Notes under the pieces: generated by a model
What the model was told of the DNA's origin: nothing
The model's input: the letters and a program-made list of their open reading frames with translations, nothing else
Databases searched by the model: none
Assembly (NCBI GenBank): GCA_003344405.1
Contig: NOWV01000063.1
Span: forward strand, 310,001-374,000
Direction of reading: 5' to 3'
Length of the DNA: 64,000 bases
Source: Trichoplax sp. H2
Lineage: Eukaryota > Placozoa > Uniplacotomia > Trichoplacea
Position numbers and translations under genes: made by a program
In this document: one piece after another, positions 12,976 to 25,550 of the stretch
Numbering within the stretch: the stretch's first letter is position 1
How the letters are laid out: the number at the start of each line of letters is the position of its first letter

Positions 12976-14379
12976 ACTGCATCCTCTAACATTAGCATGG
13001 TTTGCCTTCGGCTAGTCCATACTTTACTAAGGAGTCCATAAAGGTCAGAAAAAAGGGATTCTTTTCTTACCTCTATGCCATTCTCTGTATAGGAGTCACT
13101 TTAAAGTCACTATTTGTATTTGCATAGTTATTAGTTTATCAAACAAACAAAAGCTCCCTACTTAATTATTCTACTACAGATATACTGTACAGCACGAATG
13201 AACTTATACTGTATTTAGGTATGCTCTTTCATGGACTTTTTATGCAGCAAACTATTCACAATCTGTAGTTACTATAATACAGATATAACACATGTACGAA
13301 TATACAGTACTGTGTTGTAAGTATAATAAGAGGGAGAAAAGGAGGAATCGCGTTTCTTTCACGTTTATAATACGATTCATACCACATGCAGCTATCCAGT
13401 TTGCAAAACGCAAGAATTGTTCGCGGTCATTTTCAGAAGCGTGGACGTGCAATAGAGACGCTTATTTATTAGGGAATTTTTAGGATACGAACTATCAATT
13501 ATACTATGTAGTACAGTATAAGTACTGTACAGTACATGCCCAACTTGCTTGGTACTCTGACTTTGTATAAAAATTGCTAATCACGATGGTCTTCCGGTTA
13601 ACAACTGTACGTAATTTAAATAAAAAGAGACCGTACTGTCAGGCTAGCAACCACCAGGGAATATGTTTTGTTGTACTAAAATTGCTGTCTGAATTAGTGT
13701 ATAACTATATTATATCATTGTTTCTAAGCTGCTAAGCAATTTAAGTCTTTAATGAACTGAAAAAATTGCAATAGCAATATTCCTTCGACTGTACCGCAAT
13801 GTAATTTAGACATTGGACAAGAGTACGCTGTTAACTACTGTACAGTACAGTAGAACACATTTTAACTTTCTACCATGGTTCTACCTAGTTCTACCTATGA
13901 TAAAACGCCATACAGTACGCTATTTTTTTTTACAGGGTGATAGCACAAACACATCTAGCGTTGCCAAGTAGAGATAATATAGCAATGAAATAAATAAAAT
14001 AAATGGGTGTTTACCATGATGAGTCACAATTTTAAATATAACAGCACAGTCACGGCAAAGCCACTATTTCACCAAAAATAGTCATTGCTAAAGGCTGATT
14101 TATTAAGCCTTACTACGTCATTGTGGCTCTTTGGTCCTTGACTATTGTCGATGGTGAATGAGTGTACAGTACACTGTACTGTACACCCATATTTTTACTT
14201 GGTACTGTAGCAGTTTGGCTACTTTAATTAGTTATTACTGTATGAAGAAAGTACTGTAGACTTCGCACGCAGATTTTAATTGATGAACTATGTTATTTAG
14301 CTCTTTCTCTACCGATTGGTGTATAGTTTGTGCAGGATTTTAAAATTTAATTTAATTTATCGGCTAAAATATCTTAGAC

Positions 14380-14640
14380 ATAGTGTACAGTACAGTCTAC
14401 AGTGTACTGTAGACTACTGTACAGTACTGTATTATGACTATTGTGACTTGACTGTACTGCACACTGTATGATACAATACTCTAGCCTTTCATGTTGCATC
14501 AGTCAGTCAGAGTTCGGAGCAGTTCGGAGTCAAATCTCTGCGTTGGCCCGAAATCTCACTTTGTGCAGTACACTACCATGTACAGTACAGTACTGTACTG
14601 TAAACACTTCGCGTCATACTGTACTGTACACTGTACACTA
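14380..14640. repeat. Second cluster of GTAC palindromes
   Basis: AGTGTACAGTACAGTCTAC, TACTGTACAGTACTGTA and CATACTGTACTGTACACTG occur within about 260 bp, separated by ordinary sequence. They are built from the same ACTGTAC/GTACAGT words as the cluster at 12655-12905. Confidence 0.8.
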
Positions 14641-15770
14641 CGTGTTGATTTCAATTCAAATCTCAAGACGACTTCAGCAACTTTGAAAGTAAAAAGAGAA
14701 AGACATTGCCTTCGAAAAGTTGAGCGAGAGGCCTTAGCTTAATTCAAACTGAGATTGTTATACAAGCTATCCAACCATTGGTACGATTGATTATAACATG
14801 CTCTATTTGCTTATTAACTTAATTTAGCTCTGTGGAATACTACAGGAATATGATAATGAGTTACTCTTTCCATGGCATTGCTACTGAATGTATCTCAATG
14901 CGATTATCATTACAATACGTAGGCGTATTGACTACACCAAGTAATAGAGTACTAGCTCATAGCTAATAAATATGTATATGTCATACTTACTGTATGTATA
15001 TATCTTGAATTTTGAATACTGTACAAATAGCATCCGTAACATAAAAACTAACTGATGGACATATTCTAAAATAGAAGCATTTGAATACAAATGACATACA
15101 TAGGATAAAAAACTGACTAATAGTGATGTTATAAACTCTACATTCGTACGCTAGGGAAAAGTTAATTTATTAATTAACTAATAGATACATATGTCAACTG
15201 TTCATACAATGTATATATGTGCGTACTGGATGTAACATTGAAATAACTTTGAAGACATCAATCCTACTACATTAATTATGTGTAATGTTCTCTTGCATTT
15301 CTTTAGCTTTAGCATCCACCATTAGCACTAGAGATTGAATATCTGAAAATCATCTCACTGATTCTCTAATATCCATATCGTATACGTGTATATCAACACG
15401 ACAATCGCATAGGCTGCAAAGTTTACTCTTCATTATACAGTACAGCTCGACAGTATACATGGCGCTCTAAAAATTCAAATACTGTACTAGAAAATTGCTA
15501 CATACCGTTGTGTCTGCAGTGTTATCATTAGCATACGGTATGGATTAAAGTACTGTGCTGTACTTACGCGTACGTAGAAGTATTCTTATCACGATACAGA
15601 ACCGTATCCGGATGTAATAACGTGGACTTTTCAATTTCATAGGTTTCACTTCCGTATTAGAGTCACAAATATTACTACTCTTGATGTGTTTGATACAATC
15701 ATACTAACACTTAAAACTTAAATCTTTATTTTCTAGAGGATTATTCTTCATACCTGTAATTATATGAGGA

Positions 15771-18254
15771 ATGGACCCTATAAATGAGAATCAAATTAAA
15801 CAAGTTGATGAATATTTTAAAGGCAGTGGTGCGCAGGTACGTTGTGACCATGTCCACACTTTTATATTGAAACCTGTATACTATGTCTTAGATAAATCAA
15901 AATTGGAAATATCTTAGATTTATGCCCGTTTCATTCTAACTTATTGTAATGGAACCTGATAAATACTGTAGTAATAACGCATTAAGATCTATACCATACT
16001 TTTGTATATATATAATATATACATTGTATACGTATGCCAGTTACAGGTAGTATTTAATACTGCAGATTATGGTTTATAGTCCTTATATATTTCGCAGCAT
16101 AGTGAAGCCTTTCAAGACTTGTGGCTATGCTTAGTACCTACTTAGTGCAATGTTAATTATCATTACTCTAGAATAAATCTTTATTTTCAAAGAGTTTTCA
16201 AGTATAACGCTAATCAGTAAATGTCTCTATTTTGCTTCTGAAATTAAAGACTCTATTGAAAGAAGGTCGCATCCTGTTAGGACAAGGTTCTTTAACAAAA
16301 ATGTGTCGTAAAGGTCCGCAACGACGGCAAGTGAGTTTTATGCCTGTGAATGCATTCATCGAGTTATGATCGCTATTATAATGATCCATTTGGAAATAAT
16401 GTAAACATAGAATATTACATCGTTGCGTGCTATATATATACAATATGTAAGTGGGGTTGCAAATTAAACCTTACTAACTTTACACTTACACTTCATCAAG
16501 CTGAAAATGTATATATAACTCAAACGTACGTGTACATGTGCCTATTAACGTAGACGGAGCTGTTTCATTGCAATTTAAATAAGGTTTATCATAATTGAGT
16601 CATCGCTCTTGAGAAAGTTAATGCATACCGTACTGTATTCACCTATGTTTAGTAGCAAATACCGGATGATATTGTTTGCAACGTACAGTAAACAATTCTA
16701 CCAAAATTTTTTCATGCTAACTGATGATGGGCGATCCTACAGACTTTACAGCGCACCGTATCTGATCTTATACGTATATCCATAATCACGGTGTTAACTA
16801 TCAACAAAATCTTACTATATAGAAACACGTCCATAATAAGGTGTTTAGATTACTGCACTTATATATAAAATAAAATTTCTTGTTTTGGCGATAGTCGGAC
16901 AACAATTGATCAAATCTCGCTATTATTTGACTTAAAAATTTTTGACAGTAATTTAATAATACTGATAGTCTGTTTAGCTTGGATTATATTAGATTTTCGC
17001 TAATATATTATATTATGTTTTTATAGTTCTTCCTTTTTAATGATATACTGGTCTACGCAAGTATAAAAGTTCCTCACAAGAAGGTATCCAATCAAAACTT
17101 AGCATCAATCATGATTGTCTAACTTTACCCATAACAATTTTTGACCACTTCTAAAAGCTGATTTATGCCTACTCATATGTACGATATCAACCTAGAGTAC
17201 CATGTTAATTATTACATAACTAATAGAAGCCAAATAGATGGAGTACTATTTTATGCATTACTAACGTTTATTTATAAACCTGTTCTGAATTATGTGCTGG
17301 CCTTGAAGTACGTTAAACAAAGAATCATTCCGCTAGAATATGCAGGATTAGCTTCTACCGATAATACAGGTATGGCATAATGCTGACCATTATTAGACAT
17401 CTAAATAATACCTAAAACCTTGGCATTGACCCATCTCTCGATGAATCAACAAATAAAAATTTCTTTTCAGCGGAATTAAAGCATGGTTGGACCATCAATA
17501 GTATTGGCAAGTCTTTCGTAGTATATGCAGATTCTGAACGCGATAAAGCAAAATGGATGGATCAGATAAACGAATGCCTTAATGCTGTTTCTAGTCGCGG
17601 TAAGTAGACGATTAATTCTTCGTTGGCGTTGCCTATCCTGTTTGTAAGAATAACGTCAGAATCTCTGATATTTTTCTATGCTACTTAAGTGGCTGACAAC
17701 CTAGTCAGTCGTAAAAATAACAACTATTCTCCAGTCTGGATTCCCGATAATGAAGCTCCTGAATGCATGGCATGTAAAAAAATCAAATTTACGGCCATAA
17801 AGCGACGCGTACGTACAAGTATTTTAAACCTTACAGCCTTTAATAACTAGCGTATATGTGTTTATTCAATAACTATTTAGTAGAGAGCACTTAGCGAGTA
17901 TCTCATGCTATTCATAATTTTTTAATAGCATCATTGTAGAAAATGTGGATACGTTGTTTGTAGTAACTGTTCATCGAATAAATTGTTACTGAAACATCAA
18001 TCAGATAAACCATTGAGGGTTTGCGATAACTGCTATTTGAAATTAGTTGACGATTGGAAGAAATTAGGTAAACGTTTCAGCTTACTAAATACTATGTACA
18101 CCGATAAATATTGACATAATGTGTTTTTACTGTAAAATGTTAATTAATTATAAAGCTTAACTGCGCTTCATGCAATATAGGGATCTATAGCTCCGATTCT
18201 TCGGACTCTGAACAAGAAGTACTTGCTGAACCCGCTCTCGTTGTTATATCATAA
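15771..18254 (+). CDS. PLEKHF2: Phafin: PH and FYVE domain protein (PLEKHF1/2-like)
   Basis: Eight exons: 15771-15836, 16250-16330, 17027-17083, 17309-17369, 17471-17599, 17690-17808, 17929-18067 and 18181-18254; 241 residues (human PLEKHF2 has 249). The PH domain runs from about residue 25 to 130 and includes GRILLGQGSLTKMCRK, FFLFNDILVYAS and SFVVYADSERDKAKWMDQI. The FYVE zinc finger begins at W148 (WIPDNEAPEC) and holds the CxxC pairs and the PI3P-binding core RRHHCRKCG; residues 148-217 match the family in spacing. A short acidic Ser/Asp tail follows. Phafins bind PI3P on early endosomes and act in endosome fusion, macropinocytosis and autophagy. I cannot separate PLEKHF1 from PLEKHF2; an early animal probably has a single ancestor of both. 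Confidence 0.93.
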
Positions 18255-19469
18255 TTAGAAATAAGTGATTGAATTTATTATGCTATTTTAAGAAAAATGA
18301 TGATACGCGTACATTTTGCTGAATCTGGAAAGAATGATCGCATCACTGCAAATAATTTTATAACTAATCTTTGGGATGCCATTGCTTTAAAAAATAATCT
18401 GTTAGCCGGAGATTATGTTCATCAAAAGAGCACAAATTAGTTGCTCAATATTATTTAAGATCCGATGATACTTTGTTTTACTATACACTAATTTGAATTA
18501 TTAATAAATTATTATAAGGTAATGGAGAACTATCTCTGTCGATTTCAATACTAAGGACCTAATCGCTTGAAAATATGTATCATAATTACGGATATGATTA
18601 GAAGTTAAGGATTTAACAAAAATTCAATGAAATCTAATATTTTGCCAATATGATGTTCGCACCATTCTAGGCCACAATAATTAATACGATCTCTATTAAT
18701 ATTATTTAAATATATTTAATTGTAAAAGAAATTATTGACGATTTAATTCACAGCTGTTTTACCGACACTTTAATAATATAATCAATTTTCACAAATTCAT
18801 GGACATTCGTGCCGCAATTGATCTTCGAAGTAATAAGTTTTAATGGATAATCTATTAACATTAGTAATAACCTATATTATTGTATTGATTATCAACATTA
18901 AACATAAATAAGGAAATGACAAAGTACTAATTTAAAATTTTAATTAATAGCAGCAGGTTTAATAAAGTCAATTTCATTATCTGGAATAAGTTATGTGTTT
19001 TAATTTTTGCCTTTTCATAATATCATAGCCTTTGACAAAACACCATCTATATTTTTATAACTGATTGCATAGATTTGCTAGTAATAGCGTATACAATATT
19101 TAATATATTATAGAAGTAAAAACAAAGCCTAGGGTAGCCCTTCTCATATGCGTATACATCTATTCGTTACCATATCGTCCATTCAACATAAGATTTAGGG
19201 TACCCAACACTGTTCATTTATTGATCGTATAAGTGACAATAATTTGTAATAGAACGCTTGAGGTGATACCCGATTGTTAAAGCTATATACAGTAAGAAAG
19301 TACTTCAAACAATCCTTCCACCTTGCACTCTTATATCACTAAAACATCCCATAGAAGCTAAATACGGTTGCCCAAAAGTAAATACAGTCATATTACATGT
19401 ACACCATATTCGTACATTTTTCGTGCGAGTACCTAAATTGGAAGTTATAACTTATTGTATTGGTATACA
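18255..19469. other. Intergenic, convergent 3' flanks of phafin and VHL
   Basis: No coding exon is seen. It is AT-rich and should carry the two 3' UTRs. A TTTATT (AATAAA on the minus strand) at 19217-19222 may end the VHL transcript. Confidence 0.5.
18503..18508 (+). terminator. AATAAA poly(A) signal, phafin gene
   Basis: This AATAAA lies 249 bp after the phafin stop codon and is the first clear hexamer on this strand. Confidence 0.4.
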
Positions 19470-20187
19470 TCAATCATGTTCTTGCCAGAATATTTCATTA
19501 TTATTGTGGTACTCGATTTTTTTTCTTAAAATTGCATCGATAATGAGGTTTGACAAAGGAAGACTTTTGATGTTAGCATCAGGTACGAGACTCTTGATCA
19601 GGAATCTTTGGCATAGTTCTTCTAACTTGTAGACTAAACATAAACGAAAATAAGAAAATTAGCCATTACTGTATTGCAAGTTATCGGCAATACTATTCCA
19701 TCTCTAGGAAATGCACGTAAGTACTGTAAGTAGATATATTAGCTACATTACAATAAGCATCACTCTATTTTGAAAGGGTATTTTGCTTACGGTAAATTTA
19801 TACGGACAATGAATTAGATGAACAACTACGTTCGATTGTAACCTATAACAACTTACTTGGATAAGTAATCAAAACATTAATTCTTAAGGCAGGCAATTGC
19901 TGCCCTTGTTGATTGCTAGGAATTTTAGGAAGGTAAACTTTAGCGAAATTTATCAAAAGACGTTCATTACGACTACTGTCGACTGCAATCCATGGGTGAG
20001 TCTCAAAAGTATTAATATCGAGTCGATGTCTAGGAGGGATAACTTTATAAACAACCTTTTCACCGCGAAAATTTAACCAGATCATTTTAGCGTGTCTTCC
20101 TGAAATATTTATGAATCTTACAAGAACTTTGTTTCTTGAGTTTAATGATTTAAATCGATTTTCGTTGTTTGGTTGATTTGATGCCAT
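19470..20187 (-). CDS. VHL: Von Hippel-Lindau tumour suppressor homologue (pVHL)
   Basis: Two exons, 20187-19857 and 19633-19470, join through a split Ile codon to give 164 residues, close to the 160-residue short human pVHL form. The beta domain contains VRFINISGRHAKMIWLNF, VVYKVIPPRHRLDINTF and THPWIAVDSS. Aligned with human pVHL these keep the hydroxyproline-pocket Tyr98, His115 and Trp117, while Ser111 is Thr here. The alpha domain begins with the BC box KLEELCQRFL, which keeps the Cys162 position and would bind elongin C, followed by a helix with IKSLPLSNLIIDAI. The protein should be the substrate receptor of a CUL2-elongin ubiquitin ligase that recognises prolyl-hydroxylated HIF-alpha. 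The human acidic N-terminal repeats are absent. The stop at 19470-19472 closes the second exon cleanly. Confidence 0.93.
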
Positions 20188-20756
20188 TTTTTTTATTTTT
20201 CACTTGGAAAGCGCCAATTTCTTATTACGTAACTTCACTCAGTAACAAATCAGACATTGAATTCAGCCTGGAAATAGAACTGTAAATTGTTCAAGTTTCA
20301 CTTTGTATGGAATAATCTAACCAAATCTTGAATTCAACATTAATCGTATTGTATTATTTTAAGCACAGGAAGGAAAAAGCCACGATCTGCAAGCCGCCAA
20401 TAAATGCCAAGTATTATCTATCAATAATAATTCAATTTCTTCAGGAAGTTGGTATCTGACCTAGCTCACGTCCTCATTTTGCCAAGATGTTACTTAGAAG
20501 TGTTCTTTTACGATGCCACTGAACTGAATTTAATACCAATCAGAGAAGATACACAGTGCAAAAAGTACAACAAAGTGGCAAGGAGCCTAGCGACTAACTC
20601 ACTTCTCAGTCAGACCATGGAGTTGTTAACTCTATGAGTCAGATTGAGTTCTGTACGGTATAGTCAGTACTGTAGTACTGTACTGTATCGAACCTGTGGT
20701 GACTGCAGTACGTACGTCCAGCAGTCAGTCAGTAATTTCATACACGACATTCTCCC
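20188..20756. other. Intergenic, upstream of VHL
   Basis: This should hold the VHL promoter. The open frame at 20449-20637 has no domain and no phase-matched neighbours. A few GTAC palindromes occur near 20660-20690. Confidence 0.45.
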
Positions 20757-21226
20757 AAATAGGACAAATTCCTAAAAGTGACCACAATATATATGTTCAA
20801 GAATGATTGATCGGATAAATTCCTAAAAGTGACCACAATATATATGTTCAAGAATGATTGATCGGATAAATTCCTAAAAGTAGCCACAATATATATGTTC
20901 AAGAATGATTGATCGGACAAATTCCTAAAAGTGGCCACAATGTATATGTTAAGGAATGATTGATTGGACAAATTCCTAAAAGTGACCACAATGTATATGT
21001 TCAAGAATGATTGATCGGACAAATTCCTAAAAGTGACCACAATATATATGTTAAGGAATGATTGATTGGACAAATTCCTAAAAGTGGCCACAATGTATAT
21101 GTTAAGGAACGATTGATCGGATAAATTCCTAAAAGTGACCACAATGTATATGTTCAAGAATGATTGTTTGGACAAATTCCTAAAAGTGATCACAATGTAT
21201 ATGTTCAAGAATGATTGATCGTACAC
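20757..21226. repeat. 51-bp minisatellite, nine copies
   Basis: Units start with AAATTCCTAAAAGTG, with an exact 51-bp step (for example 20766 to 20817), followed by CCACAATATATATGTTCAAG and AATGATTGATCGGA. Copies differ at only a few positions (GACC/GGCC, ATAT/GTAT, TTCAAG/TTAAGG). Because 51 is a multiple of three, the minus strand stays open and would read a 17-residue hydrophobic repeat nine times. I treat that frame as a by-product. Confidence 0.95.
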
Positions 21227-22269
21227 AGAAGTAGTACAGATTAATCAGACATTCCTAGGATTGATCTAATTTAATTGGTCATTCTTAGCAATGGAAAAAT
21301 ATTCTATTGACATTCTTAAGCTTGGACTAATTTAATTTGTCTGTCCTAAGAATGATAAAATTCGTAAGATGGATCGTCACGTTCTTAGCGACGCAGCTAA
21401 TCCTAGGAATGGCCGTAACATAGACGTGTAACACTAATCCATAGCATTATAGGCCCATATAGCATACGTATATTTAAAAACTTTACTACACTGCTCAGAG
21501 CACAGTTGGCTAGATGCATCGAGTAGTCCATGACTCGCAGTTGATTCTAGGTAGTCAGATCCCTTTCCAATTAATGTATACGAGTATAATCACCTGCACT
21601 ACTTTTCGCTAATACGCTGCTCTCTTCATTGACTAGACTATTTCCAGCCTCGTTTTATAGTATCTATCCATTTCTGAATATAAACATATTACTGCCAAGA
21701 CAGCTACTGCATATTGTTACTAGAAAAGTCATTCAAAATTCGCCAATGTAATGGCCACAATGGTTTTGCATCGAATTTTTTAATCAATTATAATTTGCTA
21801 TCAATCTGATCAAAATCTGCATATTATGTTATCAAGTTGACAATGTCCACTGTGTAGGCGACTATAATTGTTCATATTTTTCTGATAAACTAAGCTGAAA
21901 TTCATTCTATTTACAGCGATAGAATCATTTACTGTAAGATGCAGAATATTCATGTAATCTCGTAATAAAACAGCTTAGATTGGATGAAAAATTTCCCGTG
22001 GAAAATAATCAAAATCAAAACCGAGACTATCGAATATTACATAGAACAACAATTAATATTAGTGTATGAATAAATTAAAGATGTAGTAATTGTATGATAA
22101 TAGCTGGCTAGACTACTTCGATATGTAGGCTAATATAACTCGAATGGTACTATATTAAATAAATATTTACAAAGAAATCAGCAATGCAAGTTATAGGAGA
22201 TGATAATAGATATTCAAAAAAATGGGTGATTAGTTGTGGTATGAATATTAAATCATCATTAATCGCATA
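21227..22269. other. Intergenic, downstream of the first sirtuin
   Basis: From 21240 to 21415 the sequence carries degenerate phrases (ATTCCTAGGA, CATTCTTAG, TCCTAAGAATG) that look like diverged relatives of the minisatellite on its 3' side. The rest holds nothing I recognise. Confidence 0.4.
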
Positions 22270-24235
22270 CTAGCGATGAAAAGCTTTAGACGCTAGTGAC
22301 AATCTAATCATTTCGTCTCTTAACCCTGCATTTTTTGCAAGCTCTTTAAGGCCATCAACAATATCACCAGTGTAGATTATATCTGTGAATCGGCGTTTTT
22401 TCCGCGTAAAAGGTCCAATAATCTCCTTGTTAATCAACACTCGCGGGGTGCGTTGCGGTATTTTATCGACTAAACTTGCGAACGGTTCAACCTGTAAAGA
22501 AACATAGAAGAATTACTATTGCTACTGTAAAATTTACTGTAATTTACTAAGGCATATTTCAATGAATACTGTATTTCGTTAGAACTATTTCATTGAAATC
22601 GCATCAACACTAAAAAGTAATCTTCTAACGAATTACTCTTGCAGCAGTCTATGTGGTATAGTTAGAATATGCTACATCTTACCTGTAAAGATGTTCCCAT
22701 CACGATAACCAGATCGCATCCTGCGATATCTTTTTTATATAATTTGTAAAAACGTTTAGGTAAATTTTCTCCAAAAAATACAATGTCTGGCTTAATTATG
22801 CCCTATCGTGTTGTCGTAACAATGCGTAAACGATTAGAATATTTCAAGTATACGCGTTTGTAATGCCTAAGATGACTTATAACTTAATATAAACAACTAT
22901 TTCTTATTAGCTACATAACCATACAACAGATTCTAATTGTAAAATTAAAGACCCCTAAGTACAAATCATTGCCATGACTGATGATATGGACATACCGAAC
23001 ACCGATCGCACTTAGGAATTATCTTATTCATAATCGCAGACTGAAAATAAAAATGAAAACTTTCTTTAATTTCAATTGAATATCATTTCCGAACAATCTT
23101 CGTTATATTCCATATAGTTGTTCAATTTACTTTATTTTAATACTATATGCTATACTTTTGATGATAAATGTACATAAATATATCTTACGTTCATCTGTTA
23201 TCTTACCTTAATAAAATCTCCATTAAAAGTTTTCTTACAACATGTACATGTTGCAGACGAGAATGTACCATGAGCTTCTACTAATTTTGATGACGGTATA
23301 TCTGCCACTAGAATAGGTTTTTTTTAATTAGCATACTCTAATACATTTATTCATTTTGCTATATGGCTAAATAGATCATAGATAAAGCCATGGCTACATT
23401 ATTAAAAAATATCCTCACATCTTTCCAAACCATCAATATTTTGTGTATACATTCGCCCAAGAAGCCCTTTATCACACAATAGTTTAATAAAATAATGAGC
23501 ATAATTTGGCCTGTATTGCCCAGGATATAAATCTTTGGCAAGTTCATAAAATACTGCGGGATTGCTACGAAAGTAGTCAATGTCGAAAGCATCGGTAGGG
23601 CTTGATAAATTATTATTCTTAAGTATACTATATATTCCAGTTTTAGGAGATCTGTTCAAAAAGAAAGAGTATTGTTGAAATAGCATGATTAAATTAACTA
23701 AAAATGTGTCAAGCTTGAATCACCAATTGTAAACAACATGAAAGTCTAATTAAAAAATCGTTTAATCATGAGTAGCTAAACCAAATAGTACCGACCTAAA
23801 ATCAGGTATGCCGCTGGATGTACTGATGCCAGCTCCGGCCAGGATTAGAATATTTTTACAGCTCTTGTGATTAATTATGGCAGCAATCTTGTGTAGGGGG
23901 TCTAATGTTCTACTACGCCTTAGAGTTTTATTATCTGATGCAAGTTCACCACCATTCTTCCTCCTTGTACGCTCTGCACTAGTTATATTTACTTGGCCCC
24001 GGATAGGAAGGGCTTCGATCCGTGATTTATTATTTTTGGAACCTTTTCCACTGGAACTTTCTTTCTTGCCAGTTCGCTTTTCTGCTTTATCGACATACAA
24101 TTTGATTCTATCATTTTTAAGATTGGTTTCATCCTTCTTTATATCCGGTGAAGATATTGTTAAATCGGTAAATAGGTCGACTAAGGTGTGAGTATTACAA
24201 GTAATAACACTTTGCTTCTTTCCTTTATGATCCAT
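22270..24235 (-). CDS. Class I sirtuin, SIRT3/SIRT2-like, copy 1
   Basis: Exons: 24235-23796, 23651-23419, 23307-23207, 23040-22996, 22802-22683 and 22491-22270; 386 residues. A ~100-residue basic N-terminal extension ([12 protein letters not shown] and similar) is followed by the NAD site [16 protein letters not shown], then [10 protein letters not shown], the catalytic His in KLVEAHGTF, zinc Cys pairs CTCC and CDRC, then [22 protein letters not shown] and LINKE. All hallmarks of an active NAD-dependent deacylase are present. VEPFASL matches SIRT3, and the absence of an obvious amphipathic presequence leaves nuclear or cytosolic location possible. It lies head-to-tail with a second copy 1.3 kb upstream that has the same intron positions, so the pair arose by tandem duplication. 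Confidence 0.92.
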
Positions 24236-25550
24236 TTCGTTTAAGATGTCTTTTTCGCTTAGGTAAACCGCTATCGAATAGATTTTATCTTAACTTTTAG
24301 ATGTATACGGATATATATACAGTGCCACTGTACAACAGTATATCGTCTATTTTTACTTTATTAAGAAATAAATCTTCGTGTATAATGACACACTGCCATG
24401 TTAGCTATTGATAGCTGTATCTTAATGTTTTTCTCTCTTGAACATCCTAGTGCTGTGTTACGAAATATTTACGTTATCAAGCTTACATCCACAGGACTCC
24501 TCGATTGTAATTAATTATTAGTCGCATATACGCATAATTATCTTGCAAGATATCTACTGTTGTCTAGTATTAACTAGAGTAAGTACCTATTGTATACCGA
24601 TATTACTCTATCAGAAGTTATATATTTACCAACTACTTGCACAGTACTGTCGTTATTTGTAGTAGCTGCGATCGCATCCCGTTGCCATAGTGACAATAGA
24701 ATGACGACATTAATTATTGCTACAACACTGTACACTGTACAGTATATACCCGTAGGTATCTCATGAACTGGATTTTGTACATTACTTAATTCAGTACCAC
24801 TTTAATTGAATCATCTACATTCTATAGAATTCTCGTATTTGAATGCTGTCATCCATATACAAAAACGTCAAATAAGCGTACATTTAGAATCGCCAAAATA
24901 TTCGGCAAGAATAAGAGCATGAATTCTATTCACATTTTTTTAATAAGAATATAGTGCTGTCCTTAATCATCCAACAGAACATAATATGCTTACTAGCAAA
25001 AGCAATAACCTAATTATTGATACCGATAAAAATATAAATCTATTGAAAGGGGTTGTTGAATTACTGTGATTGTTGATATAAGTTAACGACCTAGTCTATC
25101 AAGTATTCGTATCTACAGATTAGTTCAATCTAATTAAATATACACAGGTGATAAGTTAAAGCGTGATATTTTTGAAATGTAAGTTTCAAGAAGATTACTT
25201 ACATGAAAACAGCGTTTAAATTTACTATAATAGGAGAACAAGAAACTTTAATTTTTAGAAATTATATAAAATTTAGCTTGGCGTTTCATAGTTTATTAAA
25301 TAAAATACAAAATGCATCACGTTGCTAATAGTATAGTGCAACCAACAGCGCAATTACTGTATAAAGTATATAATGTAATAACTATTTGTGCTTCAATATA
25401 TTATACGAAGCTCTAATCTCTATACCGTACTAGGTTTACCTAAAAAACTTTATATTTCGACGCACATAAGTACGTTAAATAATAATCAATTTATAATAAA
25501 AGTAGTACTTAAACTGATTAATATTTAATCTTAATGCTCATAATTTTGGT
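24236..25550. other. Intergenic between the tandem sirtuin genes
   Basis: This is AT-rich with no exon recognised. It should contain the promoter of sirtuin copy 1 and the 3' UTR of copy 2; TTTATT at 25292-25297 is a candidate minus-strand poly(A) signal. A short GTAC cluster lies near 24725. Confidence 0.45.

Larger units (their letters stand above)
12484..15770. other. Intergenic, palindrome-rich
   Basis: This lies between two divergently transcribed genes (PDZ on -, phafin on +), so it should hold two promoters. It is dominated by GTACAGTACTGTAC-type palindromes (12650-12905, 13500-13535, 14155-14185, 14380-14640) and an ATTA microsatellite. The open frames around 14468-14742 run through palindromic DNA and show no domain. 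Confidence 0.5.

Noticed and set aside
14468-14742. Two overlapping frames near 14.5 kb as genes
   Set aside because: They run through GTAC palindromic DNA and show no motif.
20738-21226. 162-codon open frame as a repeat-protein gene
   Set aside because: It exists because the minisatellite unit is a multiple of three; it has no upstream exon, and its unique ends are only a few codons.
20757-21226. CRISPR-like array
   Set aside because: Units are directly contiguous with no unique spacers, and the DNA is eukaryotic.
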